From contig JALHOZ010000019.1 in assembly GCA_022842725.1 (NCBI GenBank), positions 24,791 through 88,790 on the forward strand: 64,000 nt of DNA, given 5' to 3'. Source of the stretch: Saprospiraceae bacterium (GTDB lineage: Bacteria > Bacteroidota > Bacteroidia > Chitinophagales > Saprospiraceae). The first letter of the stretch is position 1. The number at the start of each line of letters is the position of its first letter. Below, piece by piece: positions 8,034 through 17,398 of this stretch. The notes beneath the pieces were generated by a model. That model was given only the letters and a program-made list of their open reading frames with translations, was not told where the DNA came from and made no database searches. Position numbers and translations under genes: made by a program.

Positions 8034-11000
8034 TTATTTTAGTAAAATCATAGTTACATCTCCTGTTTTTGTATGAATGCTGCCATCCGGCCTGAGATAT
8101 TTTGTGATATAGGTATACACACCTTGTTCTACCAAATTGCCTTTATAATAACCTTCCCAATCAACGGTGCCTGGTCTTTCTTTGTCAAAAACAAGATTAC
8201 CCCATCTGTCATATATTTTCAGTGTCAGAACTTCAAAACAATCCGGAATGAGCCAAGACCATTTATCATTTGGTGAATTTGCAACGGGAGAAAAAATATT
8301 AGGTATCTGAACATCTAAGGTGGGGTCAACGTCGATAAAAAAATTATAACTGAAATCACAACCTGATTGATGTGTAAAGGTAACATCAATTTCTGTCGCT
8401 TGTGTCGTTGTAATAATATTCGTAAAACATGTGTTACATGACATAAGAGATGAAGGTTGCCATTCAACTGACCACAACGTTCCGGGATTTTCCACAGAAA
8501 CTGAAATGGGTTTTCCGGGATAGACAACAGAATCCTTTATGTTAAATAATGGCGCTGAGAGAGGAATGGATTCAAGATAAAAGTCATAGATTACCTTACA
8601 ATCTAAACTATCATGTGTCCATACTAAAAATGCATTTGTTGAATCAGGATAAACCGTTTCAGAATTGATGTCTCCGTTACTCCATTCAAATGACCATGTT
8701 TCTTCCATACCGGCAGTAAGGTTGTACTCGGCGTTTTCACAGTCCGGTTCGAAAACAGGTTGTGGCGGAGATTCTAAGGCAACAATTTCAACAGTAAATA
8801 AAGAATCACAACCAAATGCTGTTTGAAAAGCGAAGTTGTACAATCCTGTTTCAAATAACATTACATTGTGTCGTAGCAGCGTATCACCGGGGCATAAGGT
8901 GAATTGTTCTTTTGCAGAATAAGAAGGAACCACAGTAACTACATCCAAAGTAAATGTAGGGCAGGGAAGGGTTGCCAACGTGTCAAAAAGGGAAATATCT
9001 TCCTGAATCCATTGATTATTTATAAAAACAGAATCTCCGGTACAAAGGAAATGGTTTTGCTGTATGAGTTCCGGTTCAGAAAATGAAAGGATATATGTTT
9101 TTACACTGTCACAACCAAATTGAGTGGTACCACGAATGGAAAAAGTGGTATCAGATGAATAAATAATCTGGTCAACTTCGACGAATTGACCCACACATAA
9201 ATCGTACACAATGGTATCATCCGGGCTTTCATGAACCAAAAGATTGATTCGTGTTACTGAATCACAACCCAAAAGTGTAGGTATATATTCAAAATACTCT
9301 CCTGAAGTTGAAAGCCATTCATTATTCAATAAAACTGAATCCCCTTCACAAATATGAATGGTATCTGTTTTGATTTCTCTTACATCCGTTACAGAAACGA
9401 CATTATTTCCGAAAGAACATTCACTGGTTTCAAAAAGGCCGGGAATAATTTCTCCGGTTTGTTTCTCGCCATCATAATTTACGATCATGTATAATGTTGA
9501 CATATTTAAAGCCGAAAAACTGTACGTGATATCTTCCAAAACTCTGCCGGGCTGAAGGGACAGATTGATCGTGTAAACACCAATGAGACTGCCTCCGCTG
9601 GCAGGATTTCCGTTGTAAAATGATATTTTTATTGGCTCTGTCATAGATGCAGAAGCTGTCGGTCCATTGGCAATATCAAAATATACGGTATAAAGATTGA
9701 GTAACGGATCAAAAAATAAACATATAATCTCACCTCCCAATTCGACGGAAGTCTGTAGAAAATTTCCGGACGAGTCCAATAAAGAGGATTGCACTAAAAA
9801 ATTATTATATCTCCCGTTTGAAATGGTCGCATTATTTCTCATAACGGCCGGGACAGACAATTGGTCAGTGATGTTAAATACATGATAATTATACTGATTC
9901 CAGACCCCACGGGAAGGTGCCCATTTTTGTTTGGTTCTTGGAGCGCCAAACACATGCAATCTTCCTCTGTTTCTTGAATTTTGTCCACAGGGAACACATA
10001 TTTTTGATTGTCCGGAATAATCTATATCCCCCACGATGGGATATTCCGATCCGGTGCCTGAAGAGCAGGCAAATCCTGTAAGGTCAACCGGCGGACTGAC
10101 CGATCCGTTAATAATTCTCAATAAATTTTCGTCTCTGTATACAATTTCCTGGATTCCGTCCTGATTAAAATCAAACATGGTCATCCCGGTGCTTCCGGAT
10201 TGGTCATTGGTACTTAAACGCCAGGATTCGCGTAGGGTAGTGGTGCCATTGTATTTGTAAGCCAAAAGCAGGTAAGGTCTGGCAACACCAATTGATGGTG
10301 TACCACTTCCATCCAGATCTCCCACGAAAGCCGGCCCGGAAGCGTCCGGACAACAGCCTGTCCCTGTAGTAGGCATTGTTGTACTGGCAAGCAAAACTGG
10401 AGTATTGCCGTTTAGCGTATAAACATACAATCTGGAAAATTGAGAATTACCCTGACTTGAAACCACAACATCCAGTTTTCCATCACCGTTGATATCACCG
10501 AGTGAGGTGTATCCTTCCCGACGAAAATTATTGACCAGAATATTCAGAGGAGTCATATTGTTCCCGGTTAATCCGCCAGGATTGGTGATATTTACCTGAT
10601 AAATGGTGTAACCTGCAGCCAATTCGAGGTCATCGGGATTATCGTCAAGATCAGCAGCAATAGTAGTAGCATTTGAAAAGCCATTAAAAGTTTCAGAAGA
10701 GCGCCCTATGCCATTATTACCTCCTGATGCGAGTTTGACGCCAGTACGTGCGTTAAATATCTCATTATAAATATACACTTCAGGGATTCCGTCCTGATTA
10801 AAATCTGCAAAAGCCGGAGCACCACTGCTGCCATCTGAACCGGTGAAATCCCCATAAGTACGGTCTGATATCCAAAGAATATTTCCGTAGGTGTCATAAC
10901 AAACCAATCTTCCCCTTTGATTGGGTGGGTTTTGATTGACATTTGCTGCTGCGAGCACTATTTCAGGAAGACCGTCTCCGTTGACATCTGCCAAAGCAAA

Positions 11001-11630
11001 AGTTGTAGGACCACCCCAAGTAAAAAAAGCGGTCGAAATGCTTTTCAGCGACTCTCCGTTGGAAGATAAAAGAAAGGTAATACCACTAGTGATTCTTGGA
11101 TTTTCTGAAAAATCTTCTATTCCACTCATGACAATTTCCGGAATACAATCATTGTCTATGTCTGCCAATAAGGGTGACTGATAGGTTGAAGTTGAAGCTA
11201 TACTTTCCCATTGTTTGGAGATTTCAAAATCAAAAACAGGAAAGGTATCTTTTTGGTAACAGAGCGTAGTATCAACAATTAAACAATTATTTCTAAAGTC
11301 TGTCAGTGTATTTGTTACTTGGGAAAAGGGACCATTTTTATCTTGTATTTCCTGATAATTATTGCTTTTTTCGTTAAAAGTGACTCCATTTATGGTGAAA
11401 GACTCCACTTCACAAAGAGAACGAGATTTTGATTTGTCGTAAATCCGGGCTTCTATGGCCAGTTCTCCAATATTTTGTAATAATGGGCCTGAAGTGTCAA
11501 TTTGAAGGCAGTTATCACATCCATTGAGCAAGACAGCTTTTTCAAATTGTCCAAATGTTGTGACGGCTAATAAATTGAAAAGAACCGGAAAAAAAGATTT
11601 TTTTAATACTTTGGTTAAAGCATAAGTCAT
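8034..11630 (-). CDS. Giant surface protein with FG-GAP/VCBS repeats and T9SS type B sorting domain
   Basis: 1198 residues. After a signal peptide (about 1-28) comes a short LamG-like start (LLNGCDNC) that breaks off after about 35 residues. Residues from about 150 to 580 hold FG-GAP/VCBS-type units (for example DINGDGKLDVVV and DVNGDGLPEIV), which form calcium-binding beta-propellers. From about 755 to 950 there are four imperfect repeats of the pattern CxGDSVxxN...GCDS. The end, from about 1107, is a type B (CHU_C, gliding-motility-associated) sorting domain: PNIFSP, IYDRWGNLVF, GVYTY. It is expected to be exported by T9SS and displayed on the surface as an adhesin or matrix protein. The next gene upstream shares the N-terminal motif and the CxGDS repeats, so the two are relatives. 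Confidence 0.85.
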   Translation of the reverse strand: MTYALTKVLKKSFFPVLFNLLAVTTFGQFEKAVLLNGCDNCLQIDTSGPLLQNIGELAIEARIYDKSKSRSLCEVESFTINGVTFNEKSNNYQEIQDKNGPFSQVTNTLTDFRNNCLIVDTTLCYQKDTFPVFDFEISKQWESIASTSTYQSPLLADIDNDCIPEIVMSGIEDFSENPRITSGITFLLSSNGESLKSISTAFFTWGGPTTFALADVNGDGLPEIVLAAANVNQNPPNQRGRLVCYDTYGNILWISDRTYGDFTGSDGSSGAPAFADFNQDGIPEVYIYNEIFNARTGVKLASGGNNGIGRSSETFNGFSNATTIAADLDDNPDDLELAAGYTIYQVNITNPGGLTGNNMTPLNILVNNFRREGYTSLGDINGDGKLDVVVSSQGNSQFSRLYVYTLNGNTPVLLASTTMPTTGTGCCPDASGPAFVGDLDGSGTPSIGVARPYLLLAYKYNGTTTLRESWRLSTNDQSGSTGMTMFDFNQDGIQEIVYRDENLLRIINGSVSPPVDLTGFACSSGTGSEYPIVGDIDYSGQSKICVPCGQNSRNRGRLHVFGAPRTKQKWAPSRGVWNQYNYHVFNITDQLSVPAVMRNNATISNGRYNNFLVQSSLLDSSGNFLQTSVELGGEIICLFFDPLLNLYTVYFDIANGPTASASMTEPIKISFYNGNPASGGSLIGVYTINLSLQPGRVLEDITYSFSALNMSTLYMIVNYDGEKQTGEIIPGLFETSECSFGNNVVSVTDVREIKTDTIHICEGDSVLLNNEWLSTSGEYFEYIPTLLGCDSVTRINLLVHESPDDTIVYDLCVGQFVEVDQIIYSSDTTFSIRGTTQFGCDSVKTYILSFSEPELIQQNHFLCTGDSVFINNQWIQEDISLFDTLATLPCPTFTLDVVTVVPSYSAKEQFTLCPGDTLLRHNVMLFETGLYNFAFQTAFGCDSLFTVEIVALESPPQPVFEPDCENAEYNLTAGMEETWSFEWSNGDINSETVYPDSTNAFLVWTHDSLDCKVIYDFYLESIPLSAPLFNIKDSVVYPGKPISVSVENPGTLWSVEWQPSSLMSCNTCFTNIITTTQATEIDVTFTHQSGCDFSYNFFIDVDPTLDVQIPNIFSPVANSPNDKWSWLIPDCFEVLTLKIYDRWGNLVFDKERPGTVDWEGYYKGNLVEQGVYTYITKYLRPDGSIHTKTGDVTMILLK

Positions 11631-11642
11631 AATAAATGACGA

Positions 11643-11666
11643 TTTGGAAATTTACTTCCAAAAGTA
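11643..11666 (-). promoter_or_regulatory. Promoter -7 element overlapped by an inverted repeat
   Basis: TACTTTTG (minus strand, 11666-11659) fits the Bacteroidota -7 consensus TAnnTTTG and lies 28 bases before the ATG of the 1198-residue surface protein. A perfect 7-base inverted repeat, TTTGGAA (11643-11649) and TTCCAAA (11656-11662), overlaps it, so it could be an operator. No clear -33 box was seen. Confidence 0.45.
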
Positions 11667-11777
11667 ACTGATTTAACTGATATAATGAAAATATTAGACT
11701 TTATTGCATCAAACGGTACAGTTAAATATAGGTTATGCAGTTTAACGACAAAAAGGTATTATTTTCTGTTTGTATTA

Positions 11778-14345
11778 TCAGTTCCCATCAATATCTCCGA
11801 TTTTAACAGGCACAAAATGAAGATCATTAATATCCTGATAGCCCGGTTCAATCATATAATAATCCGGTATCAACAATGGATCAGTATAATTTTCAAAATA
11901 AGACTCAGGAAAAAGTATCCAGCTATTATTATTTGGCAATTTTTCATAAATACCTAATATTACCTTTCTTAATGTAATTAAATCCAAAGAATTGATTTTG
12001 TCGTCATTATTTACATCAGCTGCAATCAACTTTTTTGGATCTGTTATTGGTCTTAAACCCAAAATATGCTGCTGAATTAAAACAAGGTCAAGTGTTGATA
12101 CACCATTTGTTATATCATGATCAGAAAACCCTGAAAAGGTATATTCATTCAAAGGGTTATTGTATGGAAAAATTATTTGGTTGTTTTCAGGTTTTATAAC
12201 CCGAATTTTGTTGCCAATTTGTCTTCGGATCTCAAAATCAGGAAGAGTGGCAAAATTTGAATTTTTAATCTGACCTCCAATCACTCTGTTTTCCTGATCT
12301 TCACATGAAAAAAACAAAACAATGTTGTCTACATCCCAAACACTAACGTCGCCACCAATATTGGTAACACAATATGGCGTAAGTTCTATTCGAACTGAAT
12401 CATTTTCCAGCAGGATAAAATCTTCATTTTCAAATAAATCAAACTTACCTTTTGTCCATTGGTTGGATGTGTTTATGTTAGATTGCACATACACCAAAAC
12501 ATCATTTTTATAAATTTCGATACCAAACCTGGTCGGGTAATTGTTTGGACCGCTGGCACCCTGAATCCAATTATATTGTAAAGGAGAAAGGTGATAGAAC
12601 TCAAGGTGATTAAACCTGATCAGACTTCCTTCTCCCGGTTTTGCTTTAAAGCCAAAACTTACAGGAGCCTGGTCTGTCTGATCAAACTGGCATGATGTTG
12701 AGGCACTGACGCACATGGCCAATGTACTGGCCTGTCCATTTGTACAGGAATGTTTATTCTCCTGAGGAGTATCCCGGTATACATTTGACATGGACACTGT
12801 TCCGCAGGCCAACGGGTTACGGTATGTCGGTAAAAATTCGTCGTAATTCATGCTGTTTTCCGGAGTAAGTGCATTACACTGTTGAAAGTCATATGTCACA
12901 TTCTGAACACATGGCAGAATTTTTATCACAACAATGCTGTCACATCCGGAACTGTTGGTTTGACTTTGTTCATAAACACCCGGTGCATTGTACGTAATCC
13001 CGTTTATCACGTAAGATCCTGCATTACATAAAGAATAAACAACTTCTGAACGCGTGGATAAACCTTTTATGATGTTGATTTTTAATAGGCTGTCACAACC
13101 ATTTGTCGTGACCAGATTTTGAAAATAAACACCGCTTTCACCATAAATCTGGTCATTAATTTCAATAATTTCAGAATCACATAATGCATATTCTAATAAA
13201 CCTTCAAGATTTTGCGAGACCGATAAATTTATGGTGATTATGGTGTCACAAAGGAATTCACCTTCCAGGATTTGGGTATATTCGCCTGTAGCATTATAAA
13301 TTTCTCCATTCACTATCACAGAATCACCACTACAAATCGAGTAATCAAGATTTATTCTTGTTTTTTCATTGACGGTTAATATAAAGGTATCCCGTAATAT
13401 TCTGCATAACTCAGTTTCAACTTCTACCGAGTATTCGCCTTCGGTTGACGCATTTATTGTTTTATCTTTCGAACCATTGCTCCACAAAATGTCTTTATAG
13501 TTGATGAAATTAACTTTAAGTTGAATGGTATTTAATGGTGTACAGGAAACGATATCATCAGGAAGTCCGATAGAGATGTTTTGGTATGCTTCATTGTTTA
13601 TGATTGCTGGCAAAGTAGAATTAGAAAATAAAGATTTAGCTTTCAGGAATTCTTTACCATTGACATTGTTAGCTATCTCAAAATTTGGACCGAAAGTGCC
13701 ATTAAAATACATGTTGAAATTAATCAAAACATCAGGAGTATTTGTATTTATGATCTGATCCTTAACAGTATTGATTTCTTCGATATTTAATGCTTTTTCC
13801 CAAATTCTGACTCTGTTAAGTAAGCCACTAAAAAAATTGGAGCCGTTTCCAGCCAAATTTTTATAACAACCTATCCTTATTGGTTCAGTTGATGGATATA
13901 TGGAGGTTTGTCCACCTTGTGTCCAAACTGATGGAGTTAATTGTCCGTTTATGTACATTTTTGTTTCAGTTTGGTTGTAAACCACAGCAACATGAGTAAA
14001 AACACCAACAGGGACTACTTTTTGTACTGAACTTAAAAAATTCGGATCCGTACAAAAACCTGATTGAGAAGCTACCCAAAACAATTTACCTTCATTTATG
14101 GAGAGGGAGAAACTGAAGTCTCCGTTACACCATTGTTTAGCAACCAATATATTATTGCCGGTTTCACAATTTGGATTAACCCAGGCTTCAATGGTCAATT
14201 CATCGATTTCTTGCAGGGTTTCGTTGGATTGTTCGACAACTACACAGTTATCGCAGCCGTTTAAAAGTAGTGATTCATTATTTTGTCCAAAGGACATATT
14301 ACATACATAAAGAATAAGTATTACTACACTTAATTTATTTTTCAT
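11778..14345 (-). CDS. Large secreted LamG protein with dockerin-like C-terminus
   Basis: 855 residues from the ATG at 14345, which begins a good signal peptide; an upstream in-frame start would prepend an implausible extension. Residues about 23-215 form a LamG (concanavalin-like) domain, including ELTIEAWVNP and KMYINGQL. Three tandem units of about 45 residues follow (about 333-483; pattern CxxGDSVxVNG...GCDS). A central beta domain of about 200 residues (480-690) looks carbohydrate-binding-like but is not assigned. Residues about 735-800 are a dockerin-like pair of calcium loops (STLDLVLIQQHILG and SLDLITLRKVILG), and the protein ends KIGDIDGN. No T9SS sorting domain is visible, so the secretion route is unclear. 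It is probably an adhesin or carbohydrate-binding surface protein. Confidence 0.82.
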   Translation of the reverse strand: MKNKLSVVILILYVCNMSFGQNNESLLLNGCDNCVVVEQSNETLQEIDELTIEAWVNPNCETGNNILVAKQWCNGDFSFSLSINEGKLFWVASQSGFCTDPNFLSSVQKVVPVGVFTHVAVVYNQTETKMYINGQLTPSVWTQGGQTSIYPSTEPIRIGCYKNLAGNGSNFFSGLLNRVRIWEKALNIEEINTVKDQIINTNTPDVLINFNMYFNGTFGPNFEIANNVNGKEFLKAKSLFSNSTLPAIINNEAYQNISIGLPDDIVSCTPLNTIQLKVNFINYKDILWSNGSKDKTINASTEGEYSVEVETELCRILRDTFILTVNEKTRINLDYSICSGDSVIVNGEIYNATGEYTQILEGEFLCDTIITINLSVSQNLEGLLEYALCDSEIIEINDQIYGESGVYFQNLVTTNGCDSLLKINIIKGLSTRSEVVYSLCNAGSYVINGITYNAPGVYEQSQTNSSGCDSIVVIKILPCVQNVTYDFQQCNALTPENSMNYDEFLPTYRNPLACGTVSMSNVYRDTPQENKHSCTNGQASTLAMCVSASTSCQFDQTDQAPVSFGFKAKPGEGSLIRFNHLEFYHLSPLQYNWIQGASGPNNYPTRFGIEIYKNDVLVYVQSNINTSNQWTKGKFDLFENEDFILLENDSVRIELTPYCVTNIGGDVSVWDVDNIVLFFSCEDQENRVIGGQIKNSNFATLPDFEIRRQIGNKIRVIKPENNQIIFPYNNPLNEYTFSGFSDHDITNGVSTLDLVLIQQHILGLRPITDPKKLIAADVNNDDKINSLDLITLRKVILGIYEKLPNNNSWILFPESYFENYTDPLLIPDYYMIEPGYQDINDLHFVPVKIGDIDGN

Positions 14346-14373
14346 TGGTTGTGTAAGTTTAAATTTTAAACTA

Positions 14374-14381
14374 CAAAAATA
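14374..14381 (-). promoter_or_regulatory. Promoter -7 element for the LamG protein gene
   Basis: TATTTTTG on the minus strand fits TAnnTTTG and lies 29 bases before the ATG at 14345. This spacing matches the element in front of the neighbouring surface-protein gene. No convincing -33 box. Confidence 0.45.
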
Positions 14382-14508
14382 AATTAACATTTTGAATATA
14401 ACCCCGTTTATGTAAAATAATTTTACCCTTTGACGATTATTTTAAATTATTTATCAATAGCAGGATAATATATTTATATTGTAGTATATACGGATATTTG
14501 TTTTTTTA

Positions 14509-15429
14509 TTACTTGATTCTAAATATATCTTTATTGTCTGATAGTAAGCTGGATGTGAGGATCGCGTTTTCTTTAAGCAGGCAGGGGATATTCTCAATAA
14601 TTGGATATGACAAATGAGATTCTTTCGAATGAAGTAAAGAATCATTATAGGTAATCAAAGTGGTGTGTGTTATTGGACAAATGTATAATGGAATTTCATT
14701 TTTAACAGCATCTTTTTTAATAAGAATTATTCCCGTTGGATTTAGAATGTTTTTTGTATATTCAAGTAATCGGTATTCTAAAATATTAAATTTTAGCTTT
14801 TTAGCACTTTCGTATAATTTAGTAACGTATCCATGTTTTAGCATTCTTTCCTGAGCTTCAGGGCTGGCCAGTTCATACGCTGGCTCAAACAAAACAACAT
14901 ATTTTCTGGCAATTCTGTATAGTTCTTTTAGTGCATCTTCTTCTTTTCCCCCGTTTGGCTCAAGAGAATGAGAAGTATAAACTACATCTACTGAATTGTC
15001 AGGCAAAGGGATTTCGAAAAGATTTGCTACAAATAAGTTTACATTTTTTTTATTGTTTTCATTCAGAAAAGCATGACCCCATTTCAGTCTTGACCAGGAG
15101 ATATCAAGACCAAAGATTGTTTTAGGTCTGCATCTCAAACCATTTAGCACAGAATTGAGTGTAGTTGCTTCACCAACACCGATTTCTATAATTGAATCAA
15201 AGTCTTCAAGTGTATTTACTATATTGACAATACATTTACAATATTTTTCAGATTCTTCCTGATGTAACAAGTAGTGCTTTACATAGGAACCGGATTGAAG
15301 ATCATAAGCTATTAATATATCTTCTAATGTATTTGATTTATGACCATCAACATTTTTTAAAAATTCAATAATATTTTCTCCTTTTTCAAAGATTTCTTTA
15401 ATTCTTTTGATGATAGCAAAGTTTTGCAT
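14509..15429 (-). CDS. Class I SAM-dependent methyltransferase with Trm112-like tail
   Basis: 306 residues. Residues about 95-215 hold a Rossmann methyltransferase fold: the glycine-rich motif I IIEIGVGEAT, the acidic end of strand 2 at FGLDIS, and LPDNSVDVVYTSHSLEPNG (motif IV/post-I region). The C-terminal 60 residues resemble a Trm112-type domain (YICPITHTTL... YPIIENIPCLL) with only part of the usual cysteines. Such proteins are common in surface-glycan loci, where they may methylate a sugar or lipid carrier, but the substrate cannot be read here. It is separated from the glycosyltransferase upstream by 225 bases, with a possible TAGTTTTG box at 15622-15615, so it may be transcribed separately. 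The coding sequence looks more AT-rich than the pse genes. Confidence 0.72.
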   Translation of the reverse strand: MQNFAIIKRIKEIFEKGENIIEFLKNVDGHKSNTLEDILIAYDLQSGSYVKHYLLHQEESEKYCKCIVNIVNTLEDFDSIIEIGVGEATTLNSVLNGLRCRPKTIFGLDISWSRLKWGHAFLNENNKKNVNLFVANLFEIPLPDNSVDVVYTSHSLEPNGGKEEDALKELYRIARKYVVLFEPAYELASPEAQERMLKHGYVTKLYESAKKLKFNILEYRLLEYTKNILNPTGIILIKKDAVKNEIPLYICPITHTTLITYNDSLLHSKESHLSYPIIENIPCLLKENAILTSSLLSDNKDIFRIK

Positions 15430-15654
15430 GATATATATTTTAAATTTTTATTTTTAGACTAATATAAGTTTACCTGTTTAATGATATTGATAGCTGTAAT
15501 TCGATAGATATTGAATGTAATAAAACACACTATGTTAGTTTCATTTCTTAAATAGGTTTTAATAAATGAACTCCTTTCATTTATTTTTATCTTACTATTT
15601 TGAGGCTTTTAAAACAAAACTAACAATATCAGTTTAAAATTTTGAATTTATTTT

Positions 15655-16542
15655 TTATGCTTTTATATACCCCTGTAAAAACCACCACCTCATTTTTATG
15701 ATTATCCACCCCTTTGTGGGTAATCCCTTTAAAAAATAATATCCTCCAATCGCTAATGCAGCAAACATTTTGGCAAGATATTCTAAAAATTTACCAACGC
15801 TCACAAAACCGGACTTGTTTCTTAATCGCCATTTTTCATGAGAACCTGTATCTTGACATATATAAGATAAACGGTTGTTAATTCGGTCTTCATCGATATA
15901 ATGTTCTAAAACTACATCGGGGAAATACCAGATTTGATATTTTTTTGATTTTATTTCATAAGCAATGTATTTATCGTCACATCTTCTTAATAATACTTCG
16001 TCAAAACCACCAACCTCAAGTAATACACTTTTTTTGTATGTCATGTTGCAGCCGGTAGGGTAAATCCCTATTGATTCATATTGTTTCGGTTGATTGCCCA
16101 AGTCATGTTTACTAACCAAACCCCAGGTAAACCAACTCATCCATTCAGGTTCAGACCCAAAATATTTAGGTATGATTTTACCACCAAAACCTCCTATTGC
16201 AGGATGTTTGTTTATATTTTGAATTACGTTGGTTATAAAATCGGGAGGTAATAAGGCATCATCATCAATATAATTTATCCATTGACCTGCTGCTTCATGT
16301 AAACCTTTATTTCTGGCAGCAGACAGGCCTTGTTTTTTCTCCAAAAAGTATGAAAACTTTATATTTCCTGAATATTCACTTATAAATGTTTTAACATACT
16401 CTTCGGTCGTATCCGTTGAATTGTTATTGATAATCAATACTTCAAATTTTGAAGGATCACAAGTTTGTAAAACTACATGTTCCAAACATATTTTTAATAT
16501 ATCGACCCTGTTGTATGTGCAAATAACCGTAGAAACTAACAT
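15655..16542 (-). CDS. Family 2 glycosyltransferase
   Basis: 295 residues. The GT-A fold is clear: STVICTYNR at the N-terminus, INNNSTD nucleotide-binding segment, GLSAARNKG, and a metal-binding DDDA (Asp93-Asp95). The C-terminus has a hydrophobic segment near residues 255-275. It should transfer a sugar from a nucleotide-activated donor onto a growing surface glycan at the inner face of the membrane. It follows the DUF115-like gene by 9 bases and is probably the last gene of the pseudaminic acid operon. Donor and acceptor are unknown. Confidence 0.88.
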   Translation of the reverse strand: MLVSTVICTYNRVDILKICLEHVVLQTCDPSKFEVLIINNNSTDTTEEYVKTFISEYSGNIKFSYFLEKKQGLSAARNKGLHEAAGQWINYIDDDALLPPDFITNVIQNINKHPAIGGFGGKIIPKYFGSEPEWMSWFTWGLVSKHDLGNQPKQYESIGIYPTGCNMTYKKSVLLEVGGFDEVLLRRCDDKYIAYEIKSKKYQIWYFPDVVLEHYIDEDRINNRLSYICQDTGSHEKWRLRNKSGFVSVGKFLEYLAKMFAALAIGGYYFLKGLPTKGWIIIKMRWWFLQGYIKA

Positions 16543-16551
16543 ATTGGTAAA

Positions 16552-17397
16552 TTATTTCTTGTCAAAAGCATCAATAAAGGAATTTCTGGTGTAATTTATA
16601 ATCTGACAATTACGGCTAATTGCATACGATCTGATTTCATGATACCCTTTAAAGGTCAAATAAAATTTTTCCAATACCTCATGCAGACGTCTCTGGTTTT
16701 TACCCAGTTTTTTCATAACATCAGGTTTTGCAGTTTGTGTGTCATAAAAATGTTTTTGAGTCAGGTAAACATTGTTATTTTCTCCTACAAATATTTCTGA
16801 TAGCCATGAATGATCAGCCCCATAAATAAAAATTTTTTTGTATCCCATCCATAAAGAAGTCATAATCGCAGGGATAAGAATATTGTGAGGTCGTGGCATG
16901 CCTAATTTTGCATCGAAAATTCTGAAAGTAAGCCATGAATAGCCTTCCACAGGAGTTGTATTATAAAAAAGGACTTCAATATTCTTTATTTTTTGTAGTC
17001 CTTCACAAAAGTCGGAGTTTTTAGCTCCAAAAGGCAAATAAATTGACATTGGCCATAAAGTTTTCGAATCTATTGCCTTTGTAAGCTTTTGTCTTAGCTC
17101 AATGTATTCAGAATCCACATCCGCTATCCAATATTCAGGAGCATTGAGAATATAATATTTAGGTTTACTGATTTCAAATTTCTCAGTGAGCGCAAAATTG
17201 TTAACAGCCATCAAATCACCATCAAGGATATTTAGGTCAACTTCCTGCAAAGATGGCCCATTACCTAAAATATGAATTTTCTCATTATGATTGACTTTTA
17301 AAAACCCTGACTTAAAATGGGATGTTGTTAATACTCTACCTAAAGTTACCAAACTTTCGACAAACTTAAATACCTTCTTCGTTGGTGTCTCCATCAT
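16552..17397 (-). CDS. DUF115/MptE-like protein, candidate glycan-transfer enzyme
   Basis: 281 residues from the ATG at 17397. The longer open frame to 17574 runs through the end of pseI and is rejected as the start; this ATG leaves one base after the pseI stop. The motif LGNGPSL near the N-terminus resembles the GxGPSL motif of DUF115/MptE-like proteins, a family that includes the motility accessory factors that attach pseudaminic acid to flagellin in Campylobacter and relatives. A GADHSW motif and a later HFYD are also visible; I recall such motifs from O-antigen loci. Position directly after pseI supports a role in handling or transferring the activated nonulosonic acid. This is inference; a glycan kinase or an unrelated sugar enzyme is also possible. 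Confidence 0.55.
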   Translation of the reverse strand: MMETPTKKVFKFVESLVTLGRVLTTSHFKSGFLKVNHNEKIHILGNGPSLQEVDLNILDGDLMAVNNFALTEKFEISKPKYYILNAPEYWIADVDSEYIELRQKLTKAIDSKTLWPMSIYLPFGAKNSDFCEGLQKIKNIEVLFYNTTPVEGYSWLTFRIFDAKLGMPRPHNILIPAIMTSLWMGYKKIFIYGADHSWLSEIFVGENNNVYLTQKHFYDTQTAKPDVMKKLGKNQRRLHEVLEKFYLTFKGYHEIRSYAISRNCQIINYTRNSFIDAFDKK

Positions 17398-17398
17398 A

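Noticed and set aside
15430..15654. tRNA or regulatory RNA in the AT-rich spacer
   Set aside because: No cloverleaf, CCA end or stable hairpin was visible; only a possible -7 box.
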